12,195 bases of DNA, taken from NCBI GenBank assembly GCA_023432475.1, contig JAEYUN010000001.1:1-12195 (forward strand), given 5' to 3'. The notes beneath the pieces are model-generated. The model saw only the letters and a program-made list of their open reading frames with translations. It searched no databases and was not told where the DNA came from. The DNA is from Candidatus Parcubacteria bacterium (GTDB lineage: Bacteria > Patescibacteriota > Saccharimonadia > Saccharimonadales > Saccharimonadaceae). Of this stretch, positions 1 through 6,691 are shown piece after piece; position 1 is the first letter of the stretch; the number at the start of each line of letters is the position of its first letter. The position numbers were made by a program, and so were the translations under genes.

Positions 1-510
1 ATCTTCCCGATCGATATTCACTTGTTTGTCCTCCTACTGTTTCTGGCGGCGGCCATCGGCGACTCGACTGGTTATGAGTTTGGCAAACGGGTTGGCCGTA
101 AACTGTTTGAGCGCCAAAACTCGCGTCTGTTTAAACAAAAATATTTACACGAGGCCGAAGCTTTTTATAAAAAGCACGGCCCCCTTACTATCGTGCTAGC
201 CCGCTTTATACCAATTGTTCGAACTTTTGTGCCGATTGTCGCTGGTGTCAGTAAAATGTCTTACCGAAGCTTTATTATATTTAACCTTATCGGCGGCTTG
301 CTTTGGACGGCTAGTTTTACTTATCTCGGTTACTTTGCCGGGGCTCAACTCAACGCCTGGGGTGTTAACGTCGAAGTCGCTGCGACTATCATCATATTGC
401 TGTCAATATCGCCCATGCTTTACCACGCCCTTAAAGAACCGGAACGACGTAGGGCTCTTTGGTCGGGTATAAAACGTGAGTCACGGATATTATTTAAGCG
501 CCAAAAGTAA
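1..510 (+). CDS. DedA-family membrane protein, C-terminal part (5' end outside window)
   Basis: The frame is open from base 1 and ends at TAA (508-510), so the start lies outside the window; the TTG at 22 is only the first start-like codon. About 169 residues are visible. The DedA core shows as HGPLTIVLARFIPIVRT followed by FVPIVAGVSKM and NLIGGLLW. This fits the family pattern F-x-R-x-x-P-x-x-R with a following P-x-x-AG-x-x-x-M and N-x-x-G-x-x-W; the two arginines correspond to the functionally essential pair of E. coli DedA proteins. Hydrophobic segments are near residues 8-22, 92-112 and 122-138, and the C-terminus is basic and cytoplasmic-looking. DedA proteins are inner-membrane proteins linked to lipid-carrier or phospholipid flipping and membrane homeostasis; the substrate cannot be told here. 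The gene converges on uvrA with 13 bp between the stop codons. Confidence 0.9.
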   Translation: MFPIDIHLFVLLLFLAAAIGDSTGYEFGKRVGRKLFERQNSRLFKQKYLHEAEAFYKKHGPLTIVLARFIPIVRTFVPIVAGVSKMSYRSFIIFNLIGGLLWTASFTYLGYFAGAQLNAWGVNVEVAATIIILLSISPMLYHALKEPERRRALWSGIKRESRILFKRQK

Positions 511-523
511 TCTTAGATATTTT

Positions 524-3331
524 TTAAAACATCGCTTTCAAATACTGACCGGTGTAGCTTTTGGCATTTTTAGCAACCTGTTCTGGTGTGCCACTAGCGA
601 TAACTTGGCCACCGGCATCACCACCCTCCGGACCCATGTCAATTATGTAATCAGCCGACTTGATAACGTCAAGGTTATGTTCGATGATGACCATGCTATT
701 ACCGGTTGCAACCAGTGCCTGTAGAACTTGTAATAACTTCTTGACGTCGGCGGCATGCAAACCGGTTGTTGGTTCGTCCAATATATAAAGGGTTTTGCCG
801 GTCGCCCGCCGAGACAACTCGGTGGCAAGTTTAATACGCTGGGCTTCACCGCCCGAGAAAGTCGTAGCTGGCTGGCCCAGCCGGATATAACCGAGTCCAA
901 CATCAACCAGCGTGTCCATCTTGCGTTTGATGCCCGGGATATTCTCGAAGAATACGGCGGCTTGCTCGACCGTCATCTCTAGCACGTCAGAAATGGTTTT
1001 GTCCTTGTACTTAATCTCCAGCGCCTCGCGGTTGTAGCGTTTGCCTTTACAGACTTCACAGGTAACATAAACGTCCGGCAAAAAGTGCATTTCAATTTTG
1101 ATCATGCCATCACCCTGGCAGTTTTCACAGCGTCCACCGCGCACATTAAAACTGAAGCGGCCGGCTTTATAGCCGCGCACACCCGACTCCGGGGTACTAG
1201 CAAATAACTCGCGGATTGGCGTGAAAACACCGGTATAGGTCGCTGGGTTTGACCGCGGCGTCCGACCGATGGCCGACTGGTCAATAACAATAACTTTATC
1301 AAGTTGCTTAATACCTTCGATGCCTCCATGCTTGCCGGCTACTTCCTGCGAACGGTGAAGCTGAGCCGCCAGTTCTTTAGCTAAAATGTCATTTATAAGC
1401 GTTGATTTGCCGGAACCGCTAACGCCGGAAACAACGGTCAATAGGCCCAGCGGAATCTCAACATCTATGCCTTTGAGATTATGCTCGCTAGCACCAATCA
1501 CTTTAAGGACTTGTCCATTTCCCTTGCGGCGCTTTTTGGGCACCTCAATCTTCAATTTACCACTCAAATACTGCCCAGTAATACTAGTGTCGAGTTTGGC
1601 CACTTCCACGGGTGTACCAACGGCGCAGACTTCACCACCATGCACCCCAGCCCCCGGCCCGATATCGATCAAATAGTCAGCCGAACGAATAGTATCTTCG
1701 TCATGCTCGACTACCAGAACCGTGTTGCCAAGGTCACGTAATCGCCGCAGAGTTTCGATTAGCCGGTCGTTGTCACGCTGATGCAAACCGATCGACGGTT
1801 CATCTAGTACGTAGAGCACGCCTTGCAAACCCGAGCCTATCTGCGTCGCCAAACGGATACGCTGAGCCTCGCCGCCCGACAGAGTATTGGCCGCTCGCGA
1901 CAAGGTTAAATAACCAAGACCAACATTGTTCATAAAGCCAAGCCGGGCCATGATTTCCTTCAAAATCTGCCGAGCAATTTCCATATCTTTGTCGTTTAAC
2001 TTCATGCCAGAGCTGAACATTTCGACAGCATCACCGACTGCGAGATCGCACATATCCATAATGCTCATACCCTGAACTGTCACCGCTAAAACCTCTGGTT
2101 TCAGACGGCGACCCCTACAAGTGTGGCAAGGCCTTTCGCGCATGAAGCGCTCAATATCGCGACGCATGAAATCACTGTCGGTTTCTTTCCAGCGTCGTTC
2201 GAGGTTCGGTATAACACCTTCATAAGTCGTATCGTAATAGCGGCCCACGCCTAGACGGACGCGATATTTCTGAGCGCCAGTGCCATAAAGTATTTTCTCG
2301 AGAGCGTCAGCCGACAGGTCGCGAATCGGAATTTGGACCGAAAAACCGTGCTCATCACCGACTGCAACTAATTTTTTGAGCCACCAAGCATCACTGTTAA
2401 CTCGGTTATATGGCCGAATCGCCCCTTCAGCAATGGTCAAATTGGCGTTAAAAACCAGATCAGGGTCAACTTCTAAACGCGAACCCAAACCGGTACAAGC
2501 CGGACAAGCCCCTTGGGGAGCATTAAAACTAAATAACCGCGGTTCGAGCTCGGGAATAACAATATCCGGGTGATCAAGACAGGCGTAGCGTTGTGAGTAA
2601 AGGTGAACCGTGTCGCCGTCGGCATCAAGCACCATAACCGTGTCATTAGCCAACTCTAGAGCTTGTTCAACAGATTGACTGAGGCGACCCAGTGATTCCT
2701 CTGACACAACCAAACGGTCGACAACTATCTGAATATTGTGCTTAATGTTCTTGTTTAGTTCTGGAAATTCGTCAAGCGCGTACACCACCTCGTCGACGCG
2801 CGCCCTGGCAAAACCTTGACGGCCGAACTGCTCCGGTATATGAGCAAATTCCCCTTTTTTATCTGACACCACCGGCGCCAGAATCATCAACCTTCTACCG
2901 CTCGCTTCCGCTATCTCGTCGACAATAGCCTGAGCGGTGCGACGCGTGACTGGTTTACCGTCAACCGGACAATGTGGCGTACCAATACGAGCAAACAGTA
3001 GGCGCATATAGTCATAAATTTCCGTCACGGTCGCGACCGTCGAACGGGGGTTACGGCTAGTTGATTTCTGATCAATCGATATCGCCGGACTAAGACCATC
3101 AATCCGGTCAACGTCAGGTTTATCCATGATGCCTAAAAACTGGCGAGCATAACTACTCAGTGACTCAACATAACGACGTTGACCTTCAGCATAAACCGTA
3201 TCGAACGCCAACGAGCTTTTGCCAGAACCACTCAAACCGGTAATAACTACCAGCTTGTCGCGCGGGATCTCCACGTCGATGTTTTTTAGGTTGTGCTCTC
3301 GAGCACCAACAACACGAATAGAATCCGACAT
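524..3331 (-). CDS. uvrA: UvrABC excinuclease ATPase subunit UvrA
   Basis: Full-length UvrA of 935 residues (family about 940), the damage-recognition ATPase of nucleotide excision repair, acting as a dimer that loads UvrB onto lesions. Two ABC modules are present. The first has Walker A GLSGSGKS (32-39), signature LSGGEAQ (484-490) and Walker B VLYVLDEP (505-512). The second has Walker A GVSGSGKS (636-643), signature FSGGEAQ (825-831) and LYILDEP (848-854). Zinc ligands appear as C251-x-x-H254 with C276-x-x-C279, C402-x-x-C405, and C735/C738 with C758/C761. The CxxH form of the first hook differs from the CxxC of E. coli and Bacillus and resembles actinobacterial UvrA. The ATG at 3331 directly precedes the conserved MSDSIRVVGAREHNLKNI. 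No uvrB or uvrC is in the window. The gene has its own promoter overlapping the end of the upstream TVP38-like gene. Confidence 0.98.
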   Translation of the reverse strand: MSDSIRVVGAREHNLKNIDVEIPRDKLVVITGLSGSGKSSLAFDTVYAEGQRRYVESLSSYARQFLGIMDKPDVDRIDGLSPAISIDQKSTSRNPRSTVATVTEIYDYMRLLFARIGTPHCPVDGKPVTRRTAQAIVDEIAEASGRRLMILAPVVSDKKGEFAHIPEQFGRQGFARARVDEVVYALDEFPELNKNIKHNIQIVVDRLVVSEESLGRLSQSVEQALELANDTVMVLDADGDTVHLYSQRYACLDHPDIVIPELEPRLFSFNAPQGACPACTGLGSRLEVDPDLVFNANLTIAEGAIRPYNRVNSDAWWLKKLVAVGDEHGFSVQIPIRDLSADALEKILYGTGAQKYRVRLGVGRYYDTTYEGVIPNLERRWKETDSDFMRRDIERFMRERPCHTCRGRRLKPEVLAVTVQGMSIMDMCDLAVGDAVEMFSSGMKLNDKDMEIARQILKEIMARLGFMNNVGLGYLTLSRAANTLSGGEAQRIRLATQIGSGLQGVLYVLDEPSIGLHQRDNDRLIETLRRLRDLGNTVLVVEHDEDTIRSADYLIDIGPGAGVHGGEVCAVGTPVEVAKLDTSITGQYLSGKLKIEVPKKRRKGNGQVLKVIGASEHNLKGIDVEIPLGLLTVVSGVSGSGKSTLINDILAKELAAQLHRSQEVAGKHGGIEGIKQLDKVIVIDQSAIGRTPRSNPATYTGVFTPIRELFASTPESGVRGYKAGRFSFNVRGGRCENCQGDGMIKIEMHFLPDVYVTCEVCKGKRYNREALEIKYKDKTISDVLEMTVEQAAVFFENIPGIKRKMDTLVDVGLGYIRLGQPATTFSGGEAQRIKLATELSRRATGKTLYILDEPTTGLHAADVKKLLQVLQALVATGNSMVIIEHNLDVIKSADYIIDMGPEGGDAGGQVIASGTPEQVAKNAKSYTGQYLKAMF

Positions 3332-3340
3332 ATCCTAACT

Positions 3341-3370
3341 ATTATACGCTAACTAAACGATCTGTGTTAA
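3341..3370 (-). promoter_or_regulatory. uvrA promoter, -10 box nearly at the start codon
   Basis: Read on the minus strand, TTAACA (3365-3370) is followed after 18 bp by TATAAT (3341-3346). The expected transcription start is near 3334, leaving a leader of only about 3 nt before the uvrA ATG at 3331. The -35 box overlaps the stop codon of the upstream TVP38-like gene. The AGGAT just before the ATG is too close to act as a normal ribosome binding site. This is motif reading only, with no transcript data. Confidence 0.6.
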
Positions 3371-4089
3371 GCAACGGGTTTATCGTCGCTACCGAGCCGG
3401 CGAATCCATTTCTCTAACCTTACTCTCTGCCAAAAACATACCATGCCTATAACCAGCAGAATAGTCACTATACTAACGATTAACTTAGCGTCGGCATCGG
3501 CGATTCCCGACCCGAGCAGGGCCAAGACCAAAGTCCCCGGCAAACGACCAGCCAGCGACACTAACATGAGAGTGCGAATGCGGATAGGGCTCAAGCCCGC
3601 GACCAGACTAATAATGTCATCAGGAAAAAAAGGTGTTAAAAATATTAAGAATAATACTACTGGCCCGTTAGTTTTACTGATATAGTCAAATTTATCGAGA
3701 TATTTTTGGGCAACGAAGCGTTCCACAAAAGGCCGACCTAAGTTTTTCGCAAGCAAGAATATCACTGTGAAGCCCAGGGCCATGCCAATCATAGAGTAGA
3801 GCGTGCCCAACCAGGGACCAAATAAAGCCCCTGACAACATACTAACCACCTGTCCCGGGATTGGCGCTATCAACACCTGCAACAGCTGGACACCCATAAA
3901 TATCAAAGGTCCAAGGACCCCATGCTCCTTAACCAGCAGCCTTATCTGATCACCATTACTCGCCAGTTGGATCAAAGGCTCCCATAACAAAACTACCAGT
4001 AGACCCAAACCTAGCAAAGCTATCAACGAAGCTATAATTATTGAGCGAGGTAATTTTGCTCGTTTGGTTTTAACTTTAGGACGGCTCAT
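3367..4089 (-). CDS. TVP38/TMEM64 (VTT-domain) family membrane protein
   Basis: 240-residue integral membrane protein of the VTT/SNARE-associated superfamily that also contains DedA. After a basic N-terminus (KVKTKRAKLPR) there is a first membrane helix at about 16-38. The VTT core follows: GPLIFMGVQLLQVLIAPIPG, then a GALFGPWLG stretch, a glycine-rich helix ending FLLAKNLGRPFVERF, and the re-entrant FFPDDIISLVAGLSPI segment with GRLPGT behind it. A last helix lies at about 205-222, before a basic tail. The P-x-P-G and F-P-D-D-x-x-x-x-x-A-G patterns are typical of TVP38 proteins. The role is probably lipid or undecaprenyl-carrier translocation or membrane homeostasis; the substrate is unknown. 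It sits 35 bp upstream of uvrA on the same strand, and read-through into uvrA is possible although uvrA has its own promoter. The ATG at 4089 fits the basic-then-hydrophobic N-terminus. Confidence 0.9.
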   Translation of the reverse strand: MSRPKVKTKRAKLPRSIIIASLIALLGLGLLVVLLWEPLIQLASNGDQIRLLVKEHGVLGPLIFMGVQLLQVLIAPIPGQVVSMLSGALFGPWLGTLYSMIGMALGFTVIFLLAKNLGRPFVERFVAQKYLDKFDYISKTNGPVVLFLIFLTPFFPDDIISLVAGLSPIRIRTLMLVSLAGRLPGTLVLALLGSGIADADAKLIVSIVTILLVIGMVCFWQRVRLEKWIRRLGSDDKPVA

Positions 4090-4099
4090 TGTAGTGTCC

Positions 4100-4141
4100 A
4101 GTATACTATGCCTTGCTTTTTACGGTTTATTATGGTAAAAT
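4100..4141. promoter_or_regulatory. Divergent promoter region between the TVP38-like gene and the small membrane protein gene
   Basis: On the plus strand TTGCTT (4113-4118), a 17-bp spacer and TAAAAT (4136-4141) form a good sigma70 promoter with a predicted start at about 4148, one base before the ATG at 4149. On the minus strand TATACT (4100-4105) lies 10 bp before the ATG at 4089 and could be the -10 box of the TVP38-like gene; no convincing -35 is visible for it. The two candidates lie back to back in under 60 bp. Confidence 0.5.
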
Positions 4142-4148
4142 AGACTAT

Positions 4149-4490
4149 ATGGATAAGCGGTTTACTTACCTTCTGGTTATTGTGGTCTTTATATTGTTAG
4201 TCCTAGTGCCGGGTGGCTTTGAGGCGCTTTTTGCTTTTGTTTTCATGGGTATGATCCCATTTACGTCCTACAGTCTCCCGCCGCTAATAATGCTGATGGC
4301 TTATTTGCTATTGATAGGTTGGGGAATTTATTGGTTGGCCACCCAGCCAGTATTTACGCCCGAAAACTCAAAAAGAACCGCTTTAGTACGCGAAAAAACT
4401 AAAAAACGCATAAGCAAAAAAGTCTCCGCTTCGGGCGCGAAAAATCGACCCTCACGCCGCTACCAACAGGCCGCTAAGGCTAAAGCCTAG
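4149..4490 (+). CDS. Small two-helix membrane protein with a lysine/arginine-rich tail, function unknown
   Basis: 113 residues from the ATG at 4149. The TTG at 4113 would add 12 residues but coincides with the -35 box of the predicted promoter, so it is unlikely to be the start. I do not recognise the family. Two hydrophobic segments, about residues 5-35 and 43-64, form a hairpin in the membrane joined by a short FTSYSLPP turn. The last 40 residues are strongly basic (KRTALVREKTKKRISKKV, then RPSRRYQQAAKAKA) and lack hydrophobic stretches. By the positive-inside rule the tail should be cytoplasmic, where it could bind nucleic acid, ribosomes or acidic lipids; this is inference. The mRNA is probably leaderless. 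Its TAG stop shares the palindrome CTAG (4487-4490) with the convergent exonuclease I gene. Confidence 0.75.
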   Translation: MDKRFTYLLVIVVFILLVLVPGGFEALFAFVFMGMIPFTSYSLPPLIMLMAYLLLIGWGIYWLATQPVFTPENSKRTALVREKTKKRISKKVSASGAKNRPSRRYQQAAKAKA

Positions 4491-5893
4491 TCATCTGTCG
4501 GGGCAATACTCTCAGCCCAAAGCTGCAGTTCTTCCAATAAATAGGTATCGGTATTATTATCAGCTAGTCTAGTTAAAGTATTCAAATAACTCGGCAGGCC
4601 AGCTGATATTTTTTGGGTGCGATATTTTTCCCATGCTATCCTCTCATCTTCACTAAGGGAGCCTGGGTACCACCGAGCTTTGTAGCGCAGCAACAATTCG
4701 GGTAGACGTTCATCGATAAAGTTCGGATGAAAATCGGCCAGTTCATCGGCATCGGCGTTGCGTATCGCTGCACACTTAACTTTATCGCTATCGGGAATAA
4801 AACTATCATACAACTGACCTTCAACATCGAGCGAGGACTCATACGGCTCGCGCATCTCGTATGCAGTCCTGACAGCCTCACCGAAAGCCGGGTGGGCCAC
4901 AAGTGTAGTGAGATTGGTGCGAATAGTATCGAGTGATAGTTTCAAGCGTTGTTGTGAAGCTTCATCGAGCACCCCTAAAGGCGCTACTGCTGGGCACTTG
5001 TTATATGCCAGCTCTTTGACGGGCAACGGTAAAAAACCTTCTTGAGCACGCATTTCACGATCAGCGTGCAGAGTACTAGCCAAAGCTTGTGGGGTAGCTT
5101 GAACAAATGGTGACGGGTCGAACCTAAGGTCGTACACCAACACGCTACCCGGTTTAGTACCCGGCGCGAGCGGAAAAGCTACTGTTGCAAAGTCATGTTC
5201 GGAGCCATAACGACCCGATGCATAAACGAAAGGTTCAGGCGACTCCAAGTTCACAAGTTTAGCAATCTGCTTTTTATCGCGTAACTGCAATAAGTAGTCG
5301 AACAATTTAGGTTGTTTCTGCCGCAGTAGCTGAGCGAGCGCAATCAGAGCTTCGACATCACTCAGAGCATCGTGGGCCTTGGTATGGAGTAGTTTGTTTT
5401 CTTTAGCTATGAGTTCAAGACGGTTAACCGATTTGCCATTTTCATCAGTTGGCCAAGCAATACCGTCAGGACGTAGAGCTCGAGTCATACGAACGACGTC
5501 TAAAATGTCCCATCGACCACGATCTTCGCTCCAAGCCCATTCGTATGGATCATAAAAATTCCGCCACAAAGTGTGTCGGATAAATTCGTCATCAAAACGG
5601 ACATTGTTGTAACCAACTGTTACCGTACCTGGAGTAAATACTTTGTCTACAAGCAGTTTGGCAAATTCTGGCTCGCTCAGCCCTTCGCTTAGTGTCATCT
5701 GAGGAGTTATACCTGTTACCAATACCGCGTAGGGTTCGGGTAAAATGTCATCGGTCATTTTAACCATGAGATTGAGAGGCTTGCCGAGTGGTTTTAAATC
5801 TTTATCGGTCCGCTGACCAGCAAACTGCATTATCCGTTGACTGCGGGCGTTTAAGCCGCTGGTTTCAAGGTCATAAAAGAAGAAAGATTGCAT
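4487..5893 (-). CDS. sbcB: Exodeoxyribonuclease I (ExoI)
   Basis: 468 residues from the ATG at 5893 (E. coli ExoI has 475). ExoI is a 3'-to-5' single-strand DNA exonuclease of the DEDDh superfamily, active in mismatch repair and recombination. The catalytic set is visible: D8 and E10 in FFYDLET, D101 in YNNVRFDDEF, and H174 with D179 in AHDALSDVEA. The ExoI-specific stretch RNFYDPYEWAW and RWDILDVVRMTRALRPDGI-W are present, as are the SH3-like and C-terminal regions (PVKELAYNKCP; ARWYPGSL). A GTG at 5908 would add five residues but overlaps the TATAAT box at 5900-5905, so the ATG is preferred. It is transcribed away from the PaaX-like gene. ExoI is best known from Gammaproteobacteria, so its presence in this genomic setting suggests old horizontal transfer. 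Confidence 0.95.
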   Translation of the reverse strand: MQSFFFYDLETSGLNARSQRIMQFAGQRTDKDLKPLGKPLNLMVKMTDDILPEPYAVLVTGITPQMTLSEGLSEPEFAKLLVDKVFTPGTVTVGYNNVRFDDEFIRHTLWRNFYDPYEWAWSEDRGRWDILDVVRMTRALRPDGIAWPTDENGKSVNRLELIAKENKLLHTKAHDALSDVEALIALAQLLRQKQPKLFDYLLQLRDKKQIAKLVNLESPEPFVYASGRYGSEHDFATVAFPLAPGTKPGSVLVYDLRFDPSPFVQATPQALASTLHADREMRAQEGFLPLPVKELAYNKCPAVAPLGVLDEASQQRLKLSLDTIRTNLTTLVAHPAFGEAVRTAYEMREPYESSLDVEGQLYDSFIPDSDKVKCAAIRNADADELADFHPNFIDERLPELLLRYKARWYPGSLSEDERIAWEKYRTQKISAGLPSYLNTLTRLADNNTDTYLLEELQLWAESIAPTDD

Positions 5894-5899
5894 AGTGCC

Positions 5900-5905
5900 A
5901 TTATA
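5900..5905 (-). promoter_or_regulatory. -10 box of the exonuclease I gene, predicted leaderless
   Basis: A perfect TATAAT read on the minus strand ends 6 bp before the sbcB ATG (5893), so a start 7 bp downstream of the box falls on the A of the ATG. The -35 element is weak (AATACA at about 5924-5929, 18-bp spacing). No Shine-Dalgarno sequence precedes this ATG. Confidence 0.5.
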
Positions 5906-6007
5906 CACCCCTGATATTAGCTGTGTATTTCCTACTCATATGACTTATTCGCGCATAGCTTAATAACTTTACTTTGTATAGTAACGGGTAAGAGAAGTGC
6001 TCTGCTC

Positions 6008-6047
6008 GTACCGCTGAGTACGGCCTGATAAAGGTAATTTATCGGCC
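6008..6047. repeat. Tandem inverted repeats in the divergent sbcB/PaaX-like spacer
   Basis: Two adjacent dyads lie in the 222-bp spacer 5894-6115. The first is CGTAC (6008-6012) with GTACG (6018-6022). The second is GGCC-T-GATAAA (6022-6032) with TTTATC-GGCC (6038-6047), 10 bp with one bulged T and a 5-bp loop. No T-run follows directly, so they are not obvious terminators, and the flanking genes diverge. They could be an operator, for example for autoregulation by the adjacent PaaX-like protein, or a 5'-leader structure. A TATAGT hexamer at 5977-5982 and a TATTAT at 6081-6086 are candidate plus-strand -10 boxes on either side. The rest of the spacer holds no gene I can support. Confidence 0.5.
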
Positions 6048-6115
6048 AGTAAGTATATGTACATTTTTAAGCACGTGAGTTATTATGGATACTAAGGAAA
6101 CGGACCGAAAGAAAC

Positions 6116-6652
6116 ATGACGACCAAACAAGCTCTAAAGATAACGCTAGAACTTATCGGCAAAAACGGGTTAGATGGAGTGGTGTGCGAGGCTACTTCAC
6201 TACCCGAGGCGTTACGTATACTAGGACTGGACAAATTGAGTCCTGCGACTCTGCAGCGGGTTTGTGCCGAGCTACACCGTCAAAATTTGATTGAAATAAC
6301 ATCCGCTAAGACCACCTACCGATTGCAGCTGACGGTTAAGGGTATTCATCGCCTGCAGCGTGCCCAGTTGGACGATATTAGTATTAAAGAACCAGTTGAG
6401 TGGGACGGTCTCTGGCGTATGGTCACTTATGACGTGCCACGCACCCACAGCCCTAAACGGCGGCTATTCACTGAGCAGCTCAAGCGGCTTGGCTTTACCA
6501 TGGTGCGCGAAAGCGTTTGGTTTCATCCTAATCCATGTTTCGACGAGGTAATCGATCTGGCACGGCGCTGTAGTGTTGAGCGCTACATCACACTAGCTGA
6601 AGTATCGCGCCTCGACAACATCACACTTAACAAATTGCGTCGTAGTAATTAG
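6116..6652 (+). CDS. PaaX-like protein: winged-helix N-terminus plus Cas2-like ferredoxin domain
   Basis: 178 residues. The N-terminal part (about 1-80) reads as a winged helix: a helix pair, then LSPATLQRVCAELHRQNLIE as putative recognition helix, and ITSAKTTYRLQLTVKG as wing. From residue 96 the sequence WDGLWRMVTYDVPRTHSPKR, RLFTEQLKRLGF, VRESVWFHPNP matches the central domain of PaaX-family regulators, which shares the ferredoxin-like fold of Cas2: a beta strand ending in YDxP, a helix with RR-x-x-x-x-x-x-L-x-x-LG, and a strand with SVW. The long C-terminal domain of true PaaX (about 300 residues) is missing; this short form seems typical of CPR genomes. No cas genes or CRISPR repeats are nearby, so a regulator or nucleic-acid binding role is likelier than spacer acquisition. 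The effector is unknown. The upstream Shine-Dalgarno is weak (AAGGAAAC at 6094-6101 is far), so the ATG at 6116 is probable but not certain. Confidence 0.8.
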   Translation: MTTKQALKITLELIGKNGLDGVVCEATSLPEALRILGLDKLSPATLQRVCAELHRQNLIEITSAKTTYRLQLTVKGIHRLQRAQLDDISIKEPVEWDGLWRMVTYDVPRTHSPKRRLFTEQLKRLGFTMVRESVWFHPNPCFDEVIDLARRCSVERYITLAEVSRLDNITLNKLRRSN

Positions 6653-6663
6653 TTTTATTAAAC

Positions 6664-6691
6664 AAAAAGAAAACACCCCGGTATGGGGTGT
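6664..6691 (-). terminator. Rho-independent terminator of the large ncRNA
   Basis: Read on the minus strand: stem ACACCCC, 5-nt loop, GGGGUGU (6673-6691), then UUUCUUUUU (6664-6672). The plus strand has no T-run after the hairpin, so it acts on minus-strand transcripts. It lies 12 bp beyond the stop of the convergent PaaX-like gene. Confidence 0.85.

Noticed and set aside
643..3331. Several 60-96 codon ORFs antisense or out of frame within uvrA
   Set aside because: All are shadows of a clearly conserved gene, without start signals or recognisable domains.
6085..6294. 69-codon ORF starting upstream of the PaaX-like gene
   Set aside because: Overlaps the recognisable PaaX-like frame, is highly charged and low in conserved-looking sequence; a shadow frame.
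6116..6652. CRISPR adaptation gene cas2 with an array nearby
   Set aside because: The protein has an extra winged-helix N-terminus, no other cas gene is present and no direct-repeat/spacer periodicity occurs in the window.
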